The notes beneath the pieces are model-generated. The model saw only the letters and a list, made by a program, of their open reading frames with translations, was not told where the DNA came from and made no database searches. Source: Mycobacterium sp. 4858 (GTDB taxonomy: Bacteria > Actinomycetota > Actinomycetes > Mycobacteriales > Mycobacteriaceae). From it: 64,000 nt of DNA. Location of the stretch: assembly GCF_900240975.1 (NCBI RefSeq), contig NZ_LT968775.1:930001-994000 (forward strand), given 5' to 3'. Each line of letters begins with the position of its first letter. The first letter of the stretch is position 1. Shown here piece after piece: positions 17,371 through 26,496 of this stretch. The position numbers and the translations under genes were made by a program.

Positions 17371-17474
17371 GAAGACCTCCGATGGTGAGTGCGTTCCTCG
17401 ACAGCTCGCACTTCACTCGGAGGTCTTCGTCATGTCACCACGCCACGCCGTCACCAACGTCCGTGGTCAGTACA
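16386..17474 (-). mobile_element. IS481-family insertion sequence, intact, 1,089 bp
   Basis: The element is bounded by imperfect inverted repeats that share TGTACTGACC at both outer ends (16386-16395 and the complement of 17465-17474). It is flanked by the direct duplication ATTAGC. It encodes one transposase on the minus strand. Removing the element and one duplication leaves cobK and sigC as convergent genes whose stop codons overlap inside ATTAGC; both stops survive insertion. The intact ends, duplication and open transposase indicate a recent insertion. Confidence 0.92.
17369..17430 (-). promoter_or_regulatory. Hairpin that sequesters the transposase ribosome site
   Basis: Arms 17369-17382 and 17417-17430 are a perfect 14-base inverted repeat. 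They extend inward by about nine further pairs with one bulge. The transposase GGAGG ribosome site and the first bases of its GTG lie in the 3' arm. A transcript entering from outside would fold and hide the start, whereas one begun inside the hairpin would not. Similar protection is established for IS10 and IS50; here it is inferred from sequence. Confidence 0.65.
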
Positions 17475-17480
17475 ATTAGC
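17475..17480. repeat. Right copy of 6-bp target-site duplication (ATTAGC)
   Basis: This copy is identical to 16380-16385. It contains the TAA stop of sigC (17476-17478 on the minus strand), so the sigC reading frame was also left unchanged by the insertion. Confidence 0.9.
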
Positions 17481-18033
17481 CGGTCAGGTCGTCGCGCTCG
17501 GCGTCGGCGGCCAGCAGCGCGTCGCGGGCGCGGGCGACGCGGGACCGGATCGTCCCGACCGGACAGCCGCACACCGCCGCGGCGTCGGCATAGGGCAGCC
17601 CGAGCAATTGGGTGAGCAACAAGGCTTCTCGTTGCTCGGCGGTGAGGTTCGCGATCATCGTGGTGACCTCGACCAGGTCTTCGAATCCGCGCGCGTGGCG
17701 GTCGCCGCGCAGAACGTGCTCCGGGTCGGCGCCGACCGCGGCGCGCGGTCGCGACTGGACGTGGCGGATGTGATCGGCGACGACACGGCGCGCGATGGAC
17801 AGCAGCCAGGTCCGGGCGCTCGAGCGCCCGGAGAATCTTTCGATGGCGCCGATCGCGCGCAGGAAAGTCTCCTGGGTCAGGTCGTCGGCGCTGCCCGCGT
17901 CCGACAGATATGCGACGAACCGCCATACGTCTTGCTGGGTGGCCTTGATGAAAGCCTCGAGCGCCCTGTCGTTTCCACGCGCGGCTGCCAACGCGAACTC
18001 GGTAACGGCGTCGTCATCGCTCGAAGCGATCAT
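17476..18033 (-). CDS. sigC: ECF RNA polymerase sigma factor SigC
   Basis: This 185-residue group-4 (ECF) sigma factor has the same length as M. tuberculosis SigC. Region 2 includes [32 protein letters not shown] and [20 protein letters not shown]. Region 4 carries the DNA-binding helix [18 protein letters not shown], then [18 protein letters not shown]. The ATG at 18033 follows an aaaggtgg ribosome site by six bases. The frame has no stop upstream and is continuous with the anti-sigma-like gene, so a fused product is formally possible. SigC controls virulence-associated genes in M. tuberculosis; its regulon is not visible here. Confidence 0.93.
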   Translation of the reverse strand: MIASSDDDAVTEFALAAARGNDRALEAFIKATQQDVWRFVAYLSDAGSADDLTQETFLRAIGAIERFSGRSSARTWLLSIARRVVADHIRHVQSRPRAAVGADPEHVLRGDRHARGFEDLVEVTTMIANLTAEQREALLLTQLLGLPYADAAAVCGCPVGTIRSRVARARDALLAADAERDDLTG

Positions 18034-18831
18034 GACCAACCACCTTTGTGTCGCGGGCTCACCGAGTCTACGACGTCCTGTCGTAGCTGCGGCGGCGGGG
18101 TCGGAAGCCGTTCGGTTGATGGGCCAGAGGTGACCGCGCCGTCGTGCTGCGGGAGACTCTGCCGGCCAGGCGGCATCGTCGGCGTGCCCGGACGCTCCGG
18201 CTCTTTCGGACCGCACCCGTTCCCGCGCCACCAGTAACGCGAACGCGAGTCCCAGCAGCAGGGGCATATGACTGGCGATCCGCGTCGCGGTGACGTCGCC
18301 GGCGAAGGCGTCGACGATCACGTAACCCAGTAGCGCGACCGAATAGACGCCCGTAATCGCCGCCACCCCAATCGCGGTGACGGGCCAGACGCCGGCGGCC
18401 ACCATCGCCAGGCCCAGCGCCAGCAACCAGGCGGTGGACTCGTGCATCAAATGCTCTCCGGACATCGCGCCGTGCATGTGGCTCGACACCATCCCGAAAT
18501 CGATGCCGCTGATTTGCGCGGCGGCGATCGCCACCTGGAAGAGACCGACACCGATCAGGCCCCAGCGCCGGTAGTGCTTGCGCAGCCAACGCATCCTGCG
18601 CTGGCGCCCGGAGGATTCCTCGCCGATGCTCGCCATGATCGTCGCGACCAGGTCGGGCCCCTCGCCCGGCTCGACGGTGGCCAGCCGGCGGGTCTGGGCC
18701 GCGGCGCCGATCAGCCAGGCGCGGCACCGCCGGCACGATTCCAGATGAGCGTCGACCTGCTGCGCGAGCACCTGGGGACGCTCGCCGTCCAGTCGAGCCG
18801 AAAGCGCCTCACGCGCCGCTTCACACCGCAT
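18034..18831 (-). CDS. ZAS-type anti-sigma-like membrane protein, frame open into sigC
   Basis: The ORF starts at ATG 18831 (alternative ATG 18849). It has a putative zinc-finger anti-sigma head, [16 protein letters not shown] followed by HLESCRRC (H-x3-C-x2-C). About four transmembrane helices follow ([65 protein letters not shown]). The architecture resembles zf-HC2/DUF2275 membrane proteins. A 65-residue charged tail runs without a stop into the sigC ATG, so the end given is only the junction. Either the protein is fused to SigC (about 451 residues) or a frameshift has removed its own stop. The adjacency suggests it controls SigC. H37Rv sigC has no such neighbour as far as I recall. Confidence 0.65.
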
Positions 18832-18987
18832 CCCTGCATCGTTGCGCATGCCCGGTCGGGGTGCAAAGAGCGCTCGAAACGGCCGGCGGGAACTAATCCG
18901 TGCGGGAAACCGACCACTGAACATCAGCAGCCCACCCCCGACAGCCACCGAAGAGGTATTCGTGTTCGTGCCCGAAGGCCCCCGACG

Positions 18988-20298
18988 ATGACCGCCCCGA
19001 TCTGGATCGCCTTCCCTCCGGAAGTGCACTCGACCCTGCTCAGCAGCGGCCCCGGGCCCGGATCGCTGCTGACGGCCGCGGCGACGTGGTCGTCGATGAG
19101 CGGCCAATACGCCGACGCCGCAGCGGAACTGACCGGGCTTCTGGGCGCGGTGCACGGCGGCGCATGGGAGGGACCCAGCGCCGAACAGTATGTCGCGGCA
19201 CACGGGCCCTACCTGGCCTGGCTGCAGGAGAGTTCGGCCACGAGTGCGACCGCGGCCGCACTGCACGAAACCGCGGCCGGCGCTTACACCGCGGCGCTGG
19301 CCGCCATGCCGACGATGCCCGAGCTCGCGGCGAACCATGCGACCCACGCGGCGCTGGTCGCGACCAACTTCTTCGGCATCAACACCGTCCCGGTCGCCGT
19401 GAACGAGGCCGACTACGCGCGCATGTGGGTGCAGGCCGCCACGACGATGACCACCTATCAGGTGGTGGCGGAATCCAGCCTCGCGGCGGTTCCGGCGAGC
19501 ACGCCCGCGCCGCCGATCGTCACCCCGGGCGCGGAGGCGAGCGTCACCACGATGCAAGCCGCCGACACCCAGCAGCAAGCCACCCAGACCTATCCGTCCT
19601 GGCAGGACCAACTGACGGCCTGGCTGCAGCAGTACACCAAGAACTTCGCCTGGCCGGTGTCCAAAGACCTCAACCCCGGCGGCTGGCCGTTCCCGCCGGT
19701 GCCGTTCGTCAATGGCCTCGCCTCGTTCTTCGGTCAGTTGGGCTTCTCGCCGGCCCTGTCCAGCGCGCTCGGCTGGGCGATCTTCCACACGCTGATGATC
19801 TTCTGGCCGTTCATGCAGGCCGCCATCCAGATGGCCGTGGTGCTGGCACCGATGGTCGTCTCCGTTCTGGGCGCCGCCGCGGCCGGAGGTGCGGCGGCCG
19901 CGATCACCGCGGTGAGCGTCGCGGCGCCGTTGTCGGCCGGCGCCCCGCTGCCGGCGCCCGCCCCCGCCTCGGCGCCGATGGCGTCCGCGCCGGCTCCTAC
20001 CATCAGCACGGCGCCGGCGAGCGTGAGCAACGCCCCGACGGTGTCGAGCGCCCCCGCGTCGACCGTGGCCAGCCCCACCGGAGGCGGGCCGGTCGGCGGC
20101 GGACCGGGCCCCGGCTTCAGCCCGACGGCCGCGGACGGCATCGGCGCGGGCATGTCCGACGCCCTCTACGCTGCGGCGCTGTCGGGGCTGGCGGCGCGCG
20201 GCAGCGCCAGCGGCCGGGCCCGGCGGAAGTCGGAGGAACCGGCGCCCGACGACGTCGACGCACCCGCTGCGGCCGCGACGGTGGCAGCGGCCAGGTAG
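18988..20298 (+). CDS. PPE family protein, truncated before its PPW C-terminus
   Basis: The ATG at 18988 begins [16 protein letters not shown], the start of a PPE domain (about residues 1-165) with the WEGPSAEQY turn and a long helical body. A middle segment with [11 protein letters not shown] and hydrophobic helices ([16 protein letters not shown]) is followed by an Ala/Pro-rich stretch and [18 protein letters not shown]. Translation stops at a TAG (20296-20298). The same frame then continues for 90 codons with typical PPE-PPW features. PPE proteins are ESX substrates, usually paired with PE proteins; no PE gene is adjacent. The region holds blaC and Rv2067c in H37Rv by memory. Confidence 0.85.
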   Translation: MTAPIWIAFPPEVHSTLLSSGPGPGSLLTAAATWSSMSGQYADAAAELTGLLGAVHGGAWEGPSAEQYVAAHGPYLAWLQESSATSATAAALHETAAGAYTAALAAMPTMPELAANHATHAALVATNFFGINTVPVAVNEADYARMWVQAATTMTTYQVVAESSLAAVPASTPAPPIVTPGAEASVTTMQAADTQQQATQTYPSWQDQLTAWLQQYTKNFAWPVSKDLNPGGWPFPPVPFVNGLASFFGQLGFSPALSSALGWAIFHTLMIFWPFMQAAIQMAVVLAPMVVSVLGAAAAGGAAAAITAVSVAAPLSAGAPLPAPAPASAPMASAPAPTISTAPASVSNAPTVSSAPASTVASPTGGGPVGGGPGPGFSPTAADGIGAGMSDALYAAALSGLAARGSASGRARRKSEEPAPDDVDAPAAAATVAAAR

Positions 20299-20571
20299 AA
20301 GGCCCGGGCCCGCCGGCGCCGCGCCGGTACCGCCACCGACCGCGCGTACCGCTACGAATTCCTGGACCTCGAACAGGATTCGGGCGCCGACGACGAGGAC
20401 CTGGCCGCCGTGGGTGCCTCGGATCAGGGCGGGGGGCCGCTCGGATTCGCCGGGGCCGCAACGAGGTCCGGTGTCGGCCGGCCGGCCGGGTTGGCGACGC
20501 TGACCCGCGGTGGGTTGGGCGACGGCCCCGCCGTGCCGATGATGCCCAGCAGCTGGGACGGCGACGCCTAG
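20299..20571 (+). pseudogene. In-frame PPE-PPW tail downstream of an amber codon
   Basis: The reading frame of the PPE gene remains open for 90 codons after the TAG. It encodes a basic run ([10 protein letters not shown]), [33 protein letters not shown] (GFxG motif) and [11 protein letters not shown] (PxxPxxW motif), then TAG at 20569-20571. These are hallmarks of the PPW subfamily C-terminus. One CAG-to-TAG change would explain the break. Unless the amber codon is read through, this tail is not made. Its stop overlaps the convergent cobIJ stop. Confidence 0.8.
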
Positions 20572-22061
20572 CCCAGGGGATAGCGGCGGGGCGTGAACAC
20601 CCGGTCGCCGGAATCGCCCGGGTACCACTGGGTTTGCGAGGAACCGACGATCAGCAGGCAGCGCATGTCCACCTCGGCGGGATCCAGATCGGCCAGCCGC
20701 ACCACACGCACGTCCTCGTCGGGGCCGGAAACGCTGCGGCCGATCACCACCGGCGTCCCCGGCTCGCGGTGTTCCAGGAGCAGGTCGCGCATCGCGGCGA
20801 CCTGCCACGTCCGGGCCTTGGAGGCAGGGTTGTAGATGGCCAGGACGAGGTCCGCGGCGGCCGCCGCGGACAACCGCTGAGCGATGATTTCCCACGGCTT
20901 GAGCCGGTCGGACAGCGAGATCACCGCGTAGTCGTGGCCCAGGGGAGCGCCGACCCGGCTGGCGACGGCCTGGGCGGCGGTCATCGCCGGAATGACCCGC
21001 ACCCGAACTCCCGGCCACTCCTTGGCCTCTTCCAATACGGCGGTCGCCATGGCGAACACCCCGGGATCGCCCGACGACACCACCGCGACGGAGCGCCCTT
21101 GCTCGGCCAACGCGCAGGCCAGTCGGGCGCGCGCGGGTTCGTCGGTGTTGTCGCTGGGATGACGCCGCTGGCCGTCGCGCAGCGGGACGCGGTCGAGGTA
21201 GCCGCCGTAGCCGATCAGGTCGGTCGCGGCGGCCAGCTCGCGCCGGCTCTGCGGCGTCATCCAGTCGGCGTCGCCGGGTCCCAGACCCACCACCGCGACC
21301 GCTCCGGCCGGCGAGGGCTGCCGCCCGCGCCGCCCACCGGGCAGCATGGCCAGCGAGAAGTACGGCACGCCCGCCTCGTCGACCTCGGCGGCGGGCAGGA
21401 TGCGCTGCCCGGCGGTGCTGGCCCGTTCGACGTAATACGCGTCGTTGAGCTGTCCGGACGCTGAAAGTGCTTCGCGCACAGCGTGATACGAGCGACCGAG
21501 TTTCAGCACCACGGCCGCGTCGGCGTCGGCCAGGCGGCGGGTCAGCTCCGCGACCGGCAGGGTGCCCGGCAGCACAGAGAGCACCTCGTCACCGGCGACC
21601 AAAGGGGTCGCGATGGCCGCGGAGGCGGCGCTCACCGACGTCACACCCGGCACGATGACGGCGTCGAACCGCTCGGTCAGCCGGGTGTGCAGATGCATAT
21701 ACGAGCTGTAGAACAGCGGGTCGCCCTCCGCGAGCAGCGCCACATTGCGACCGGCGTCGAGATGGGCGGCGATGCGGGCGGCAGCCTCGACGTAGAAGTC
21801 CTCCAGCGCACCGGCGTAGCCGCCGGGATGGTCGGTCACCTCGGTGGTCACCGGGTAGATCAGGTGCTCTTCGATCTGGCCGGGCCGCAGGTAGGGCTCG
21901 GCGATGCCGCGCGCGATGCTGCGGCCATGCCGGGCGCTGTGGTAGGCCACCACGTCGGCCTCACCGATCACCCGGGCCGCCTTCACGGTGACCAGCTCCG
22001 GGTCGCCGGGCCCAAGCCCGACACCCCAAAGCGTGCCCCTCCGGTTGGCCTGGTCGGTCAT
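20568..22061 (-). CDS. cobIJ: Bifunctional precorrin-2 C20- / precorrin-3B C17-methyltransferase
   Basis: This 497-residue fusion of two tetrapyrrole methylases is the form known in mycobacteria. The CobI half (about residues 10-240) starts [19 protein letters not shown] and has [17 protein letters not shown] and [12 protein letters not shown]. The CobJ half (about 250-497) starts [16 protein letters not shown] and has [13 protein letters not shown] and [14 protein letters not shown]. It methylates C20 of precorrin-2 and C17 of precorrin-3B, the latter with ring contraction. The ATG at 22061 overlaps the cobH stop by four bases, so cobG-cobH-cobIJ form a coupled minus-strand operon. Confidence 0.95.
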   Translation of the reverse strand: MTDQANRRGTLWGVGLGPGDPELVTVKAARVIGEADVVAYHSARHGRSIARGIAEPYLRPGQIEEHLIYPVTTEVTDHPGGYAGALEDFYVEAAARIAAHLDAGRNVALLAEGDPLFYSSYMHLHTRLTERFDAVIVPGVTSVSAASAAIATPLVAGDEVLSVLPGTLPVAELTRRLADADAAVVLKLGRSYHAVREALSASGQLNDAYYVERASTAGQRILPAAEVDEAGVPYFSLAMLPGGRRGRQPSPAGAVAVVGLGPGDADWMTPQSRRELAAATDLIGYGGYLDRVPLRDGQRRHPSDNTDEPARARLACALAEQGRSVAVVSSGDPGVFAMATAVLEEAKEWPGVRVRVIPAMTAAQAVASRVGAPLGHDYAVISLSDRLKPWEIIAQRLSAAAAADLVLAIYNPASKARTWQVAAMRDLLLEHREPGTPVVIGRSVSGPDEDVRVVRLADLDPAEVDMRCLLIVGSSQTQWYPGDSGDRVFTPRRYPLG

Positions 22062-22684
22062 TCGCGATCGCTCGCGATCGCATTGACGGCGGCGGCGGCC
22101 ATAGCGCTGCCGCCGCGACGCCCCCGCACCACCAGATACGACATCCCGCGTGGGCGGTCGATGAGCTCCTGCTTGGACTGTGCCGACCCGACGAACCCGA
22201 CCGGGCCGCCCAGCACACCCGCCGGCGGGGAAACTCCTTCGTCGATCAGCTCGAGCAGACGGAACAGGGCGGTGGGCGCGTTGCCGATCGCCAGCACGGC
22301 ACCCGACAGCCGGTCGGCCCACAGCTCCACCCCGGCGGCCGAGCGGGTGGTGTGCCGGCGCGCCGCCAGCTCCGGGGCGCGCGGGTCGGCCACCAGCGAC
22401 ACCACGTCGTTGCCGGCCGGCAGCCGCGCACCGGTGATCCCGGCCGCCACCATCGACGAGTCGCACAGCACCGGGGCGCCGGCGCGCAGGGCTGTGCCGA
22501 CGCGGCCGACGACATCGTCGGTGAACGCGACATGCTCGGCGACGTCGACCTGCCCGCAGGTGTGGATCAACCGGACCACGACGCGCGCGACGTCGTCCGG
22601 GAACCGGGCCAGGTCGGCTTCGGCGCGGATGGTCGCGAACGACTGGCGATAGATCTCCGCCGCGTCGCGGATGTAGTCGAGCAC
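22058..22684 (-). CDS. cobH: Precorrin-8X methylmutase
   Basis: This enzyme moves the C11 methyl group of precorrin-8X to C12, forming hydrogenobyrinate. The GTG at 22684 gives 208 residues starting [16 protein letters not shown], matching the length I recall for M. tuberculosis CobH. The catalytic His lies in [12 protein letters not shown]. Other conserved blocks are [29 protein letters not shown] and [17 protein letters not shown]. The gap to cobG is four bases, and the stop overlaps the cobIJ start. Confidence 0.95.
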   Translation of the reverse strand: MLDYIRDAAEIYRQSFATIRAEADLARFPDDVARVVVRLIHTCGQVDVAEHVAFTDDVVGRVGTALRAGAPVLCDSSMVAAGITGARLPAGNDVVSLVADPRAPELAARRHTTRSAAGVELWADRLSGAVLAIGNAPTALFRLLELIDEGVSPPAGVLGGPVGFVGSAQSKQELIDRPRGMSYLVVRGRRGGSAMAAAAVNAIASDRE

Positions 22685-22688
22685 CCGA

Positions 22689-23786
22689 TTACCGTAGCTG
22701 GCGGTATCCGTCGCCGGTCGCCACCAGCACCTCGCCCTCGAGCGGGCTGCCGCAGGCGCGGTCGCAACCAACGAAGTGGCGATGCACTCCCGAATCCTCG
22801 TCGAGTGCCCGGGCGGCGTCGGCCCGAACGTCGGATGCCGAGTGCGCGCACCCGGGGCTTCCGGTGCAGGCGCTGACGTTGAGCCAGGGCGAGTTCTCGT
22901 CGAACACCAGACCCAACGGCGCCAGCACCCGCAGCGCGACGTCCGCGACGGCCTCGTCGAGATCGCACACCAGCACCGACCGCCACGGAGTGATCACCAC
23001 CGGCGCCTCGATCGCCGCGAGGTACTCCGCGACGCGGGCGGGCAGCACCCCCAGCGGCACGGCGGCGCCGAGCGCCACGCGGCCGTCGTCCTGGTCGATC
23101 CAGCCGACCGGCGGCCTGGTAACCGCGGCAAAGGGGGTGGCGTCGAGCTCGGCGCCGGGGAGCAGGCTTGCGATATCGTCCAATTCCTTGACACGCCAAG
23201 CGGTTCCGCGCGTGAACGCGAAACGCGTCGCGATGATGACGAGCGTCTCGATCACCTCGCCGGCGCTGAGCCGGGCACCGGTGTCGCGCCCGGCCAGCAG
23301 CAGCGCGTAGCCGTCGGGGAACGCGTGCACGCCGACGTCGGCGCACAGGCCGGACACGTCGGCGCGCCCGTCGTCAAGGCCGAACCAGAACCGGCCGCCG
23401 AGCTCGGCGAGGCCGGGCTCGGCGCAGATCGCCGCGTCCAGCTCGGAGACCCACGGCCGGACATCGGCGTTGCCGCCGGCCCGGCCGGACAGCGGCGACG
23501 CGACGATGTTGCGGACGCGCTCATGGGTCGCCGACGGCAACAGCCCGGCATCGGCGATCGCCGCGGCCGCCGCCGGCACGTCGGTGATCCCACGCACCTG
23601 CACATTGGCGCGCGCGGTGAGCTCCAGCGTCGCCGAGCCGTATTCGCCGGCCACCCGCGCCAGCGCGGCCAGCTGAGCCGCCGTCAGCGTGCCGCCGGGT
23701 AGCCGGACGCGCGCCAGGGCGCCGTCGGCCGCCCGGTGCACCTGCAGCGCACCCGGGCAGGCGTCAGTGTCGCGCGTCCTGGCCAC
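22689..23786 (-). CDS. cobG: Precorrin-3B synthase (oxygen-dependent)
   Basis: This 365-residue member of the nitrite/sulfite reductase family uses O2 to hydroxylate C20 of precorrin-3A and form the gamma-lactone. It defines the aerobic cobalamin route. Two ferredoxin-like half domains are visible. The Fe-S cluster cysteines are in [13 protein letters not shown] and [11 protein letters not shown] (C-x5-C ... C-x3-C). The GTG start at 23786 gives [12 protein letters not shown]. It heads the cobG-cobH-cobIJ operon and is divergent from the sulfonate permease with about 90 bases between, where both promoters must lie. Confidence 0.94.
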   Translation of the reverse strand: MARTRDTDACPGALQVHRAADGALARVRLPGGTLTAAQLAALARVAGEYGSATLELTARANVQVRGITDVPAAAAAIADAGLLPSATHERVRNIVASPLSGRAGGNADVRPWVSELDAAICAEPGLAELGGRFWFGLDDGRADVSGLCADVGVHAFPDGYALLLAGRDTGARLSAGEVIETLVIIATRFAFTRGTAWRVKELDDIASLLPGAELDATPFAAVTRPPVGWIDQDDGRVALGAAVPLGVLPARVAEYLAAIEAPVVITPWRSVLVCDLDEAVADVALRVLAPLGLVFDENSPWLNVSACTGSPGCAHSASDVRADAARALDEDSGVHRHFVGCDRACGSPLEGEVLVATGDGYRQLR

Positions 23787-23876
23787 CCGTCCACCGTACG
23801 GCCATTACGTTCTGCATTGCCTTCAGCCAGAGGCAAACCCTTACCGAGGTGCCGGTCGCGCCATAGCGTCGGCCCA

Positions 23877-24704
23877 GTGAGCACTGCCACCGCGCTCAAC
23901 GCTGCCACGAAGCATCCCGGCGGCTCCGCACCCACCGCGCCCAGCGGGCTATGGGAGCGCCGCAAATGGGAAGTCGTGCGCATCGCGTCCCCGCTGGCGT
24001 TGCTCGCGCTGTGGCAGTTGGGCAGCGCGATCGATGTCATTCCGCCGGATGTGCTTCCCGCTCCCTCGTTGATCGTCGAGGCCGGCTTGGAGTTGACCCG
24101 CAACGGCCAGCTCGCGGACGCGCTGCACGTCTCCGCCGTCCGCGTTGTCGAGGGGCTCCTGCTGGGCGGCGTCATCGGGATCGTCGCGGGCGCCGCGGTC
24201 GGCCTATCCCGCTGGGTCGAATCGACCGTGGACCCGCCCATGCAGATGATCCGCGCACTGCCACACCTGGGTTTGATCCCGCTGTTCATTCTTTGGTTCG
24301 GGATCGGCGAGTTGCCCAAAGTGCTGCTCGTCGCGTTGGGTGTGGCCTTCCCCTTGTACCTCAACACCTTTTCGGCGATCCGTCAGGTTGACCCGAAAAT
24401 GGTCGAAACCGCTCAGGTGCTGGGGTTTTCGCTGTATCAGCGGTTCAGCCGGATTCTCGTACCCAGCACCGCGCCGCAGGTATTGGTCGGCTTCCGGCAG
24501 TCACTGGCGATCGCGTGGCTGACCTTGATCGTGGCAGAGCAGATCAACGCCGACAAGGGGATTGGCTTCCTCATCAACAATGCGCGCGACTTTCTGCGCA
24601 TCGACATCATCATCTTCGGGCTGACCGTCTATGCGTTGCTGGGCATCACCACCGACACGGTCGTACGCCTGCTCGAACGCCGCGCCCTGCGCTACCAACG
24701 CTGA
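23877..24704 (+). CDS. ssuC: Sulfonate/nitrate/taurine-type ABC transporter permease
   Basis: This 275-residue inner-membrane permease of the SsuC/TauC type has about six transmembrane helices from residue 40 on. The start is GTG at 23877. The conserved permease segment is ALPHLGLIPLFILWFGIGELPK, and the EAA-like loop (GFSLYQRFSRILVPSTAPQVL) contacts the ATPase. It begins the ssuC-ssuB-ssuA block; the next gene follows after 11 bases. This block is absent between cobG and cobN in H37Rv as I recall it. Substrate (aliphatic sulfonates) is inferred from family resemblance and from the SsuD-like remnant behind it. Confidence 0.85.
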   Translation: MSTATALNAATKHPGGSAPTAPSGLWERRKWEVVRIASPLALLALWQLGSAIDVIPPDVLPAPSLIVEAGLELTRNGQLADALHVSAVRVVEGLLLGGVIGIVAGAAVGLSRWVESTVDPPMQMIRALPHLGLIPLFILWFGIGELPKVLLVALGVAFPLYLNTFSAIRQVDPKMVETAQVLGFSLYQRFSRILVPSTAPQVLVGFRQSLAIAWLTLIVAEQINADKGIGFLINNARDFLRIDIIIFGLTVYALLGITTDTVVRLLERRALRYQR

Positions 24705-24715
24705 AAGGTTCGGGC

Positions 24716-25474
24716 TTGACACTCATCGCAGAATCCGGCGCAGCTCGGCGAGCGCTGCGTACCGAGATCGCCGGCGAGCTGCGCCACGTCGACAAGTGGT
24801 ACGGCAGCCGCCATGTGCTCAAAGACGTTTCGGTGCGCGTAGGAAGCGGCGAGATCGTTGCACTGGTCGGGCGCAGCGGCTCGGGAAAGTCCACAGTCCT
24901 GCGGGTACTGGCCGGCCTCTCGCGTGACCACACGGGCGATCGGGTGGTGGCCGGGGCCCCGGCGTTGGCATTCCAGGAGCCGCGCCTTTTGCCATGGCGT
25001 GACGTGCGAACCAATGTCGGATATGGCCTGAACCGCAACCGGCTTCCGCGGGCTCTCGTTCGGCAACGCGCTGATCAGGCACTGATCGACGTAGGGCTGG
25101 CCGACCACGCCGACGCCTGGCCGCTGACCCTTTCCGGCGGCCAGGCGCAACGTGTTTCGCTGGCCCGGGCGCTTGTCGCCGAACCGCAGCTGCTCCTGCT
25201 CGATGAACCGTTCGGGGCGCTGGACGCGCTGACGCGGCTGACGATGCACGCCCTGCTGCTGCAGCTGTGGCGCGAGCACGAGTTTGGCGTACTCCTGGTG
25301 ACGCATGACGTCGACGAAGCGGTCGCACTGGCCGACCGTGTCCTGGTCCTCGAGGAAGGGCGGGTCGTTCACACATTGGCGATCGACGAGCCTCGCCGCG
25401 TGCCCGGAGACCCAGGGGCTCACAGCGCGCGGCATCGTGCCGAGTTGCTGGATCGCCTTGGGGTGCGGCTGTAG
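24716..25474 (+). CDS. ssuB: Sulfonate-type ABC transporter ATP-binding protein
   Basis: This 252-residue ATPase powers the SsuC permease. A TTG at 24716 with gaaagg eight bases upstream is the likeliest start. Walker A is GRSGSGKST, the Q-loop is LAFQEPRLLPW (typical of SsuB/TauB), the signature is LSGGQAQRVSLARAL, Walker B is LLLLDEPFGALD and the switch His is in VTHDVDEA. All catalytic motifs are intact. Two bases separate its stop from the ssuA ATG. Confidence 0.88.
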   Translation: MTLIAESGAARRALRTEIAGELRHVDKWYGSRHVLKDVSVRVGSGEIVALVGRSGSGKSTVLRVLAGLSRDHTGDRVVAGAPALAFQEPRLLPWRDVRTNVGYGLNRNRLPRALVRQRADQALIDVGLADHADAWPLTLSGGQAQRVSLARALVAEPQLLLLDEPFGALDALTRLTMHALLLQLWREHEFGVLLVTHDVDEAVALADRVLVLEEGRVVHTLAIDEPRRVPGDPGAHSARHRAELLDRLGVRL

Positions 25475-25476
25475 CC

Positions 25477-26487
25477 ATGTGGCGAGGTTTCGTGGCGCTG
25501 ACCGCGGCAGTCGGGCTTGTGTTGACCGGATGCGTTTCCCGCGCAGGTAATTCGGGCCCGGCCGCGGCTCCTGCTGCGGTGCCATTGTCGGAGTTGTCGG
25601 GTCTCACGCTGCAGGTCGGGGATCAGAAAGGAGGCACCGAAGCGCTGCTGCGTTCCGCTGGGCAGCTGGACAAGCTGCCCTACCGGATCGCGTTCTCGAC
25701 GTTCACATCCGGGCCGCCGCAGGTGGAGGCGGCCACCGCCGGCAAGATCGACTTCGCGATCACCGGTAATACTCCACCGATTTTCGGGGCGGCCAGCAAC
25801 GCAAAGATCAAGGCGGTTTCCGCATACGGCGGGGGCGGTGCGGGCAATCGCATTCTGGTACACGCCGACTCACCGATCACGTCGGTCACCGACCTACGCG
25901 GCAAGACGATCGCGGTTGCCAAAGGCAGCTCATCCCATGCGAACCTGTTGGCGCAGCTGGAAAAGGCGGGACTAAAGCCCGTCGAGGTGAAGTTCGTGTT
26001 CCTGCAACCCGCCGACGCTCTTTCGGCCTTCAGTCAGCGCCAGGCCGACGCGTGGGCCATCTGGGATCCCTACACTGCGCAGGCCGAACAGCAGATCCCG
26101 GTGCGCAGCATTGCCGAGGCGCAGGGGGTGACCAACGGCGACTGGATTGGTGTAGCGTCCGACCAGGCGCTGGCCGATCCGAAACGCAACACCGCGCTGT
26201 CCGACCTGTTGGTCCGGTTTGAAAGGGCCGTGCAGTGGGCCAGGTCGCACCCGCAGGAATGGGCCCAAAACTATGCTGCCGCAGTCGGATTGGACCCACG
26301 AGTTGCTGCGGTGGCCGAGGCTCGCAGCCTGCGTCTACCGACCGAGCTCGGTGACGAGGTGGTCGCCTCGGAACAGAAGCTGGCCAACCTTTTTGCGGCG
26401 GCGGGCCAGCTTCAATCGTCGCCCCGGTTTTCCAACTGGGTCGACCGTCGATTCAATGAGGTATTACGACAAGGCCTCGTCAGCTGA
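25477..26487 (+). CDS. ssuA: Sulfonate-type ABC transporter substrate-binding lipoprotein
   Basis: This 336-residue extracytoplasmic binding protein has a signal peptide with lipobox LTGC (Cys20), so it should be anchored as a lipoprotein. The periplasmic-binding fold of the NMT1/SsuA class shows QVGDQKGGTEALL, AATAGKIDFAITGNTPP, DLRGKTIAVAKGSSSHANLL and QADAWAIWDPYTAQAE. It delivers the sulfonate to SsuC. It lies last in the intact part of the operon. Ten bases later begins a decayed SsuD-like monooxygenase gene. Confidence 0.88.
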   Translation: MWRGFVALTAAVGLVLTGCVSRAGNSGPAAAPAAVPLSELSGLTLQVGDQKGGTEALLRSAGQLDKLPYRIAFSTFTSGPPQVEAATAGKIDFAITGNTPPIFGAASNAKIKAVSAYGGGGAGNRILVHADSPITSVTDLRGKTIAVAKGSSSHANLLAQLEKAGLKPVEVKFVFLQPADALSAFSQRQADAWAIWDPYTAQAEQQIPVRSIAEAQGVTNGDWIGVASDQALADPKRNTALSDLLVRFERAVQWARSHPQEWAQNYAAAVGLDPRVAAVAEARSLRLPTELGDEVVASEQKLANLFAAAGQLQSSPRFSNWVDRRFNEVLRQGLVS

Positions 26488-26496
26488 ACTCGGGGG

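Noticed and set aside
17476..21018. A 1,180-codon open minus-strand frame covering sigC, the anti-sigma gene and the antisense of PPE
   Set aside because: Only the part up to about 18849 has protein-like motifs; the rest is antisense to the PPE and cobIJ region and is open because of high GC.
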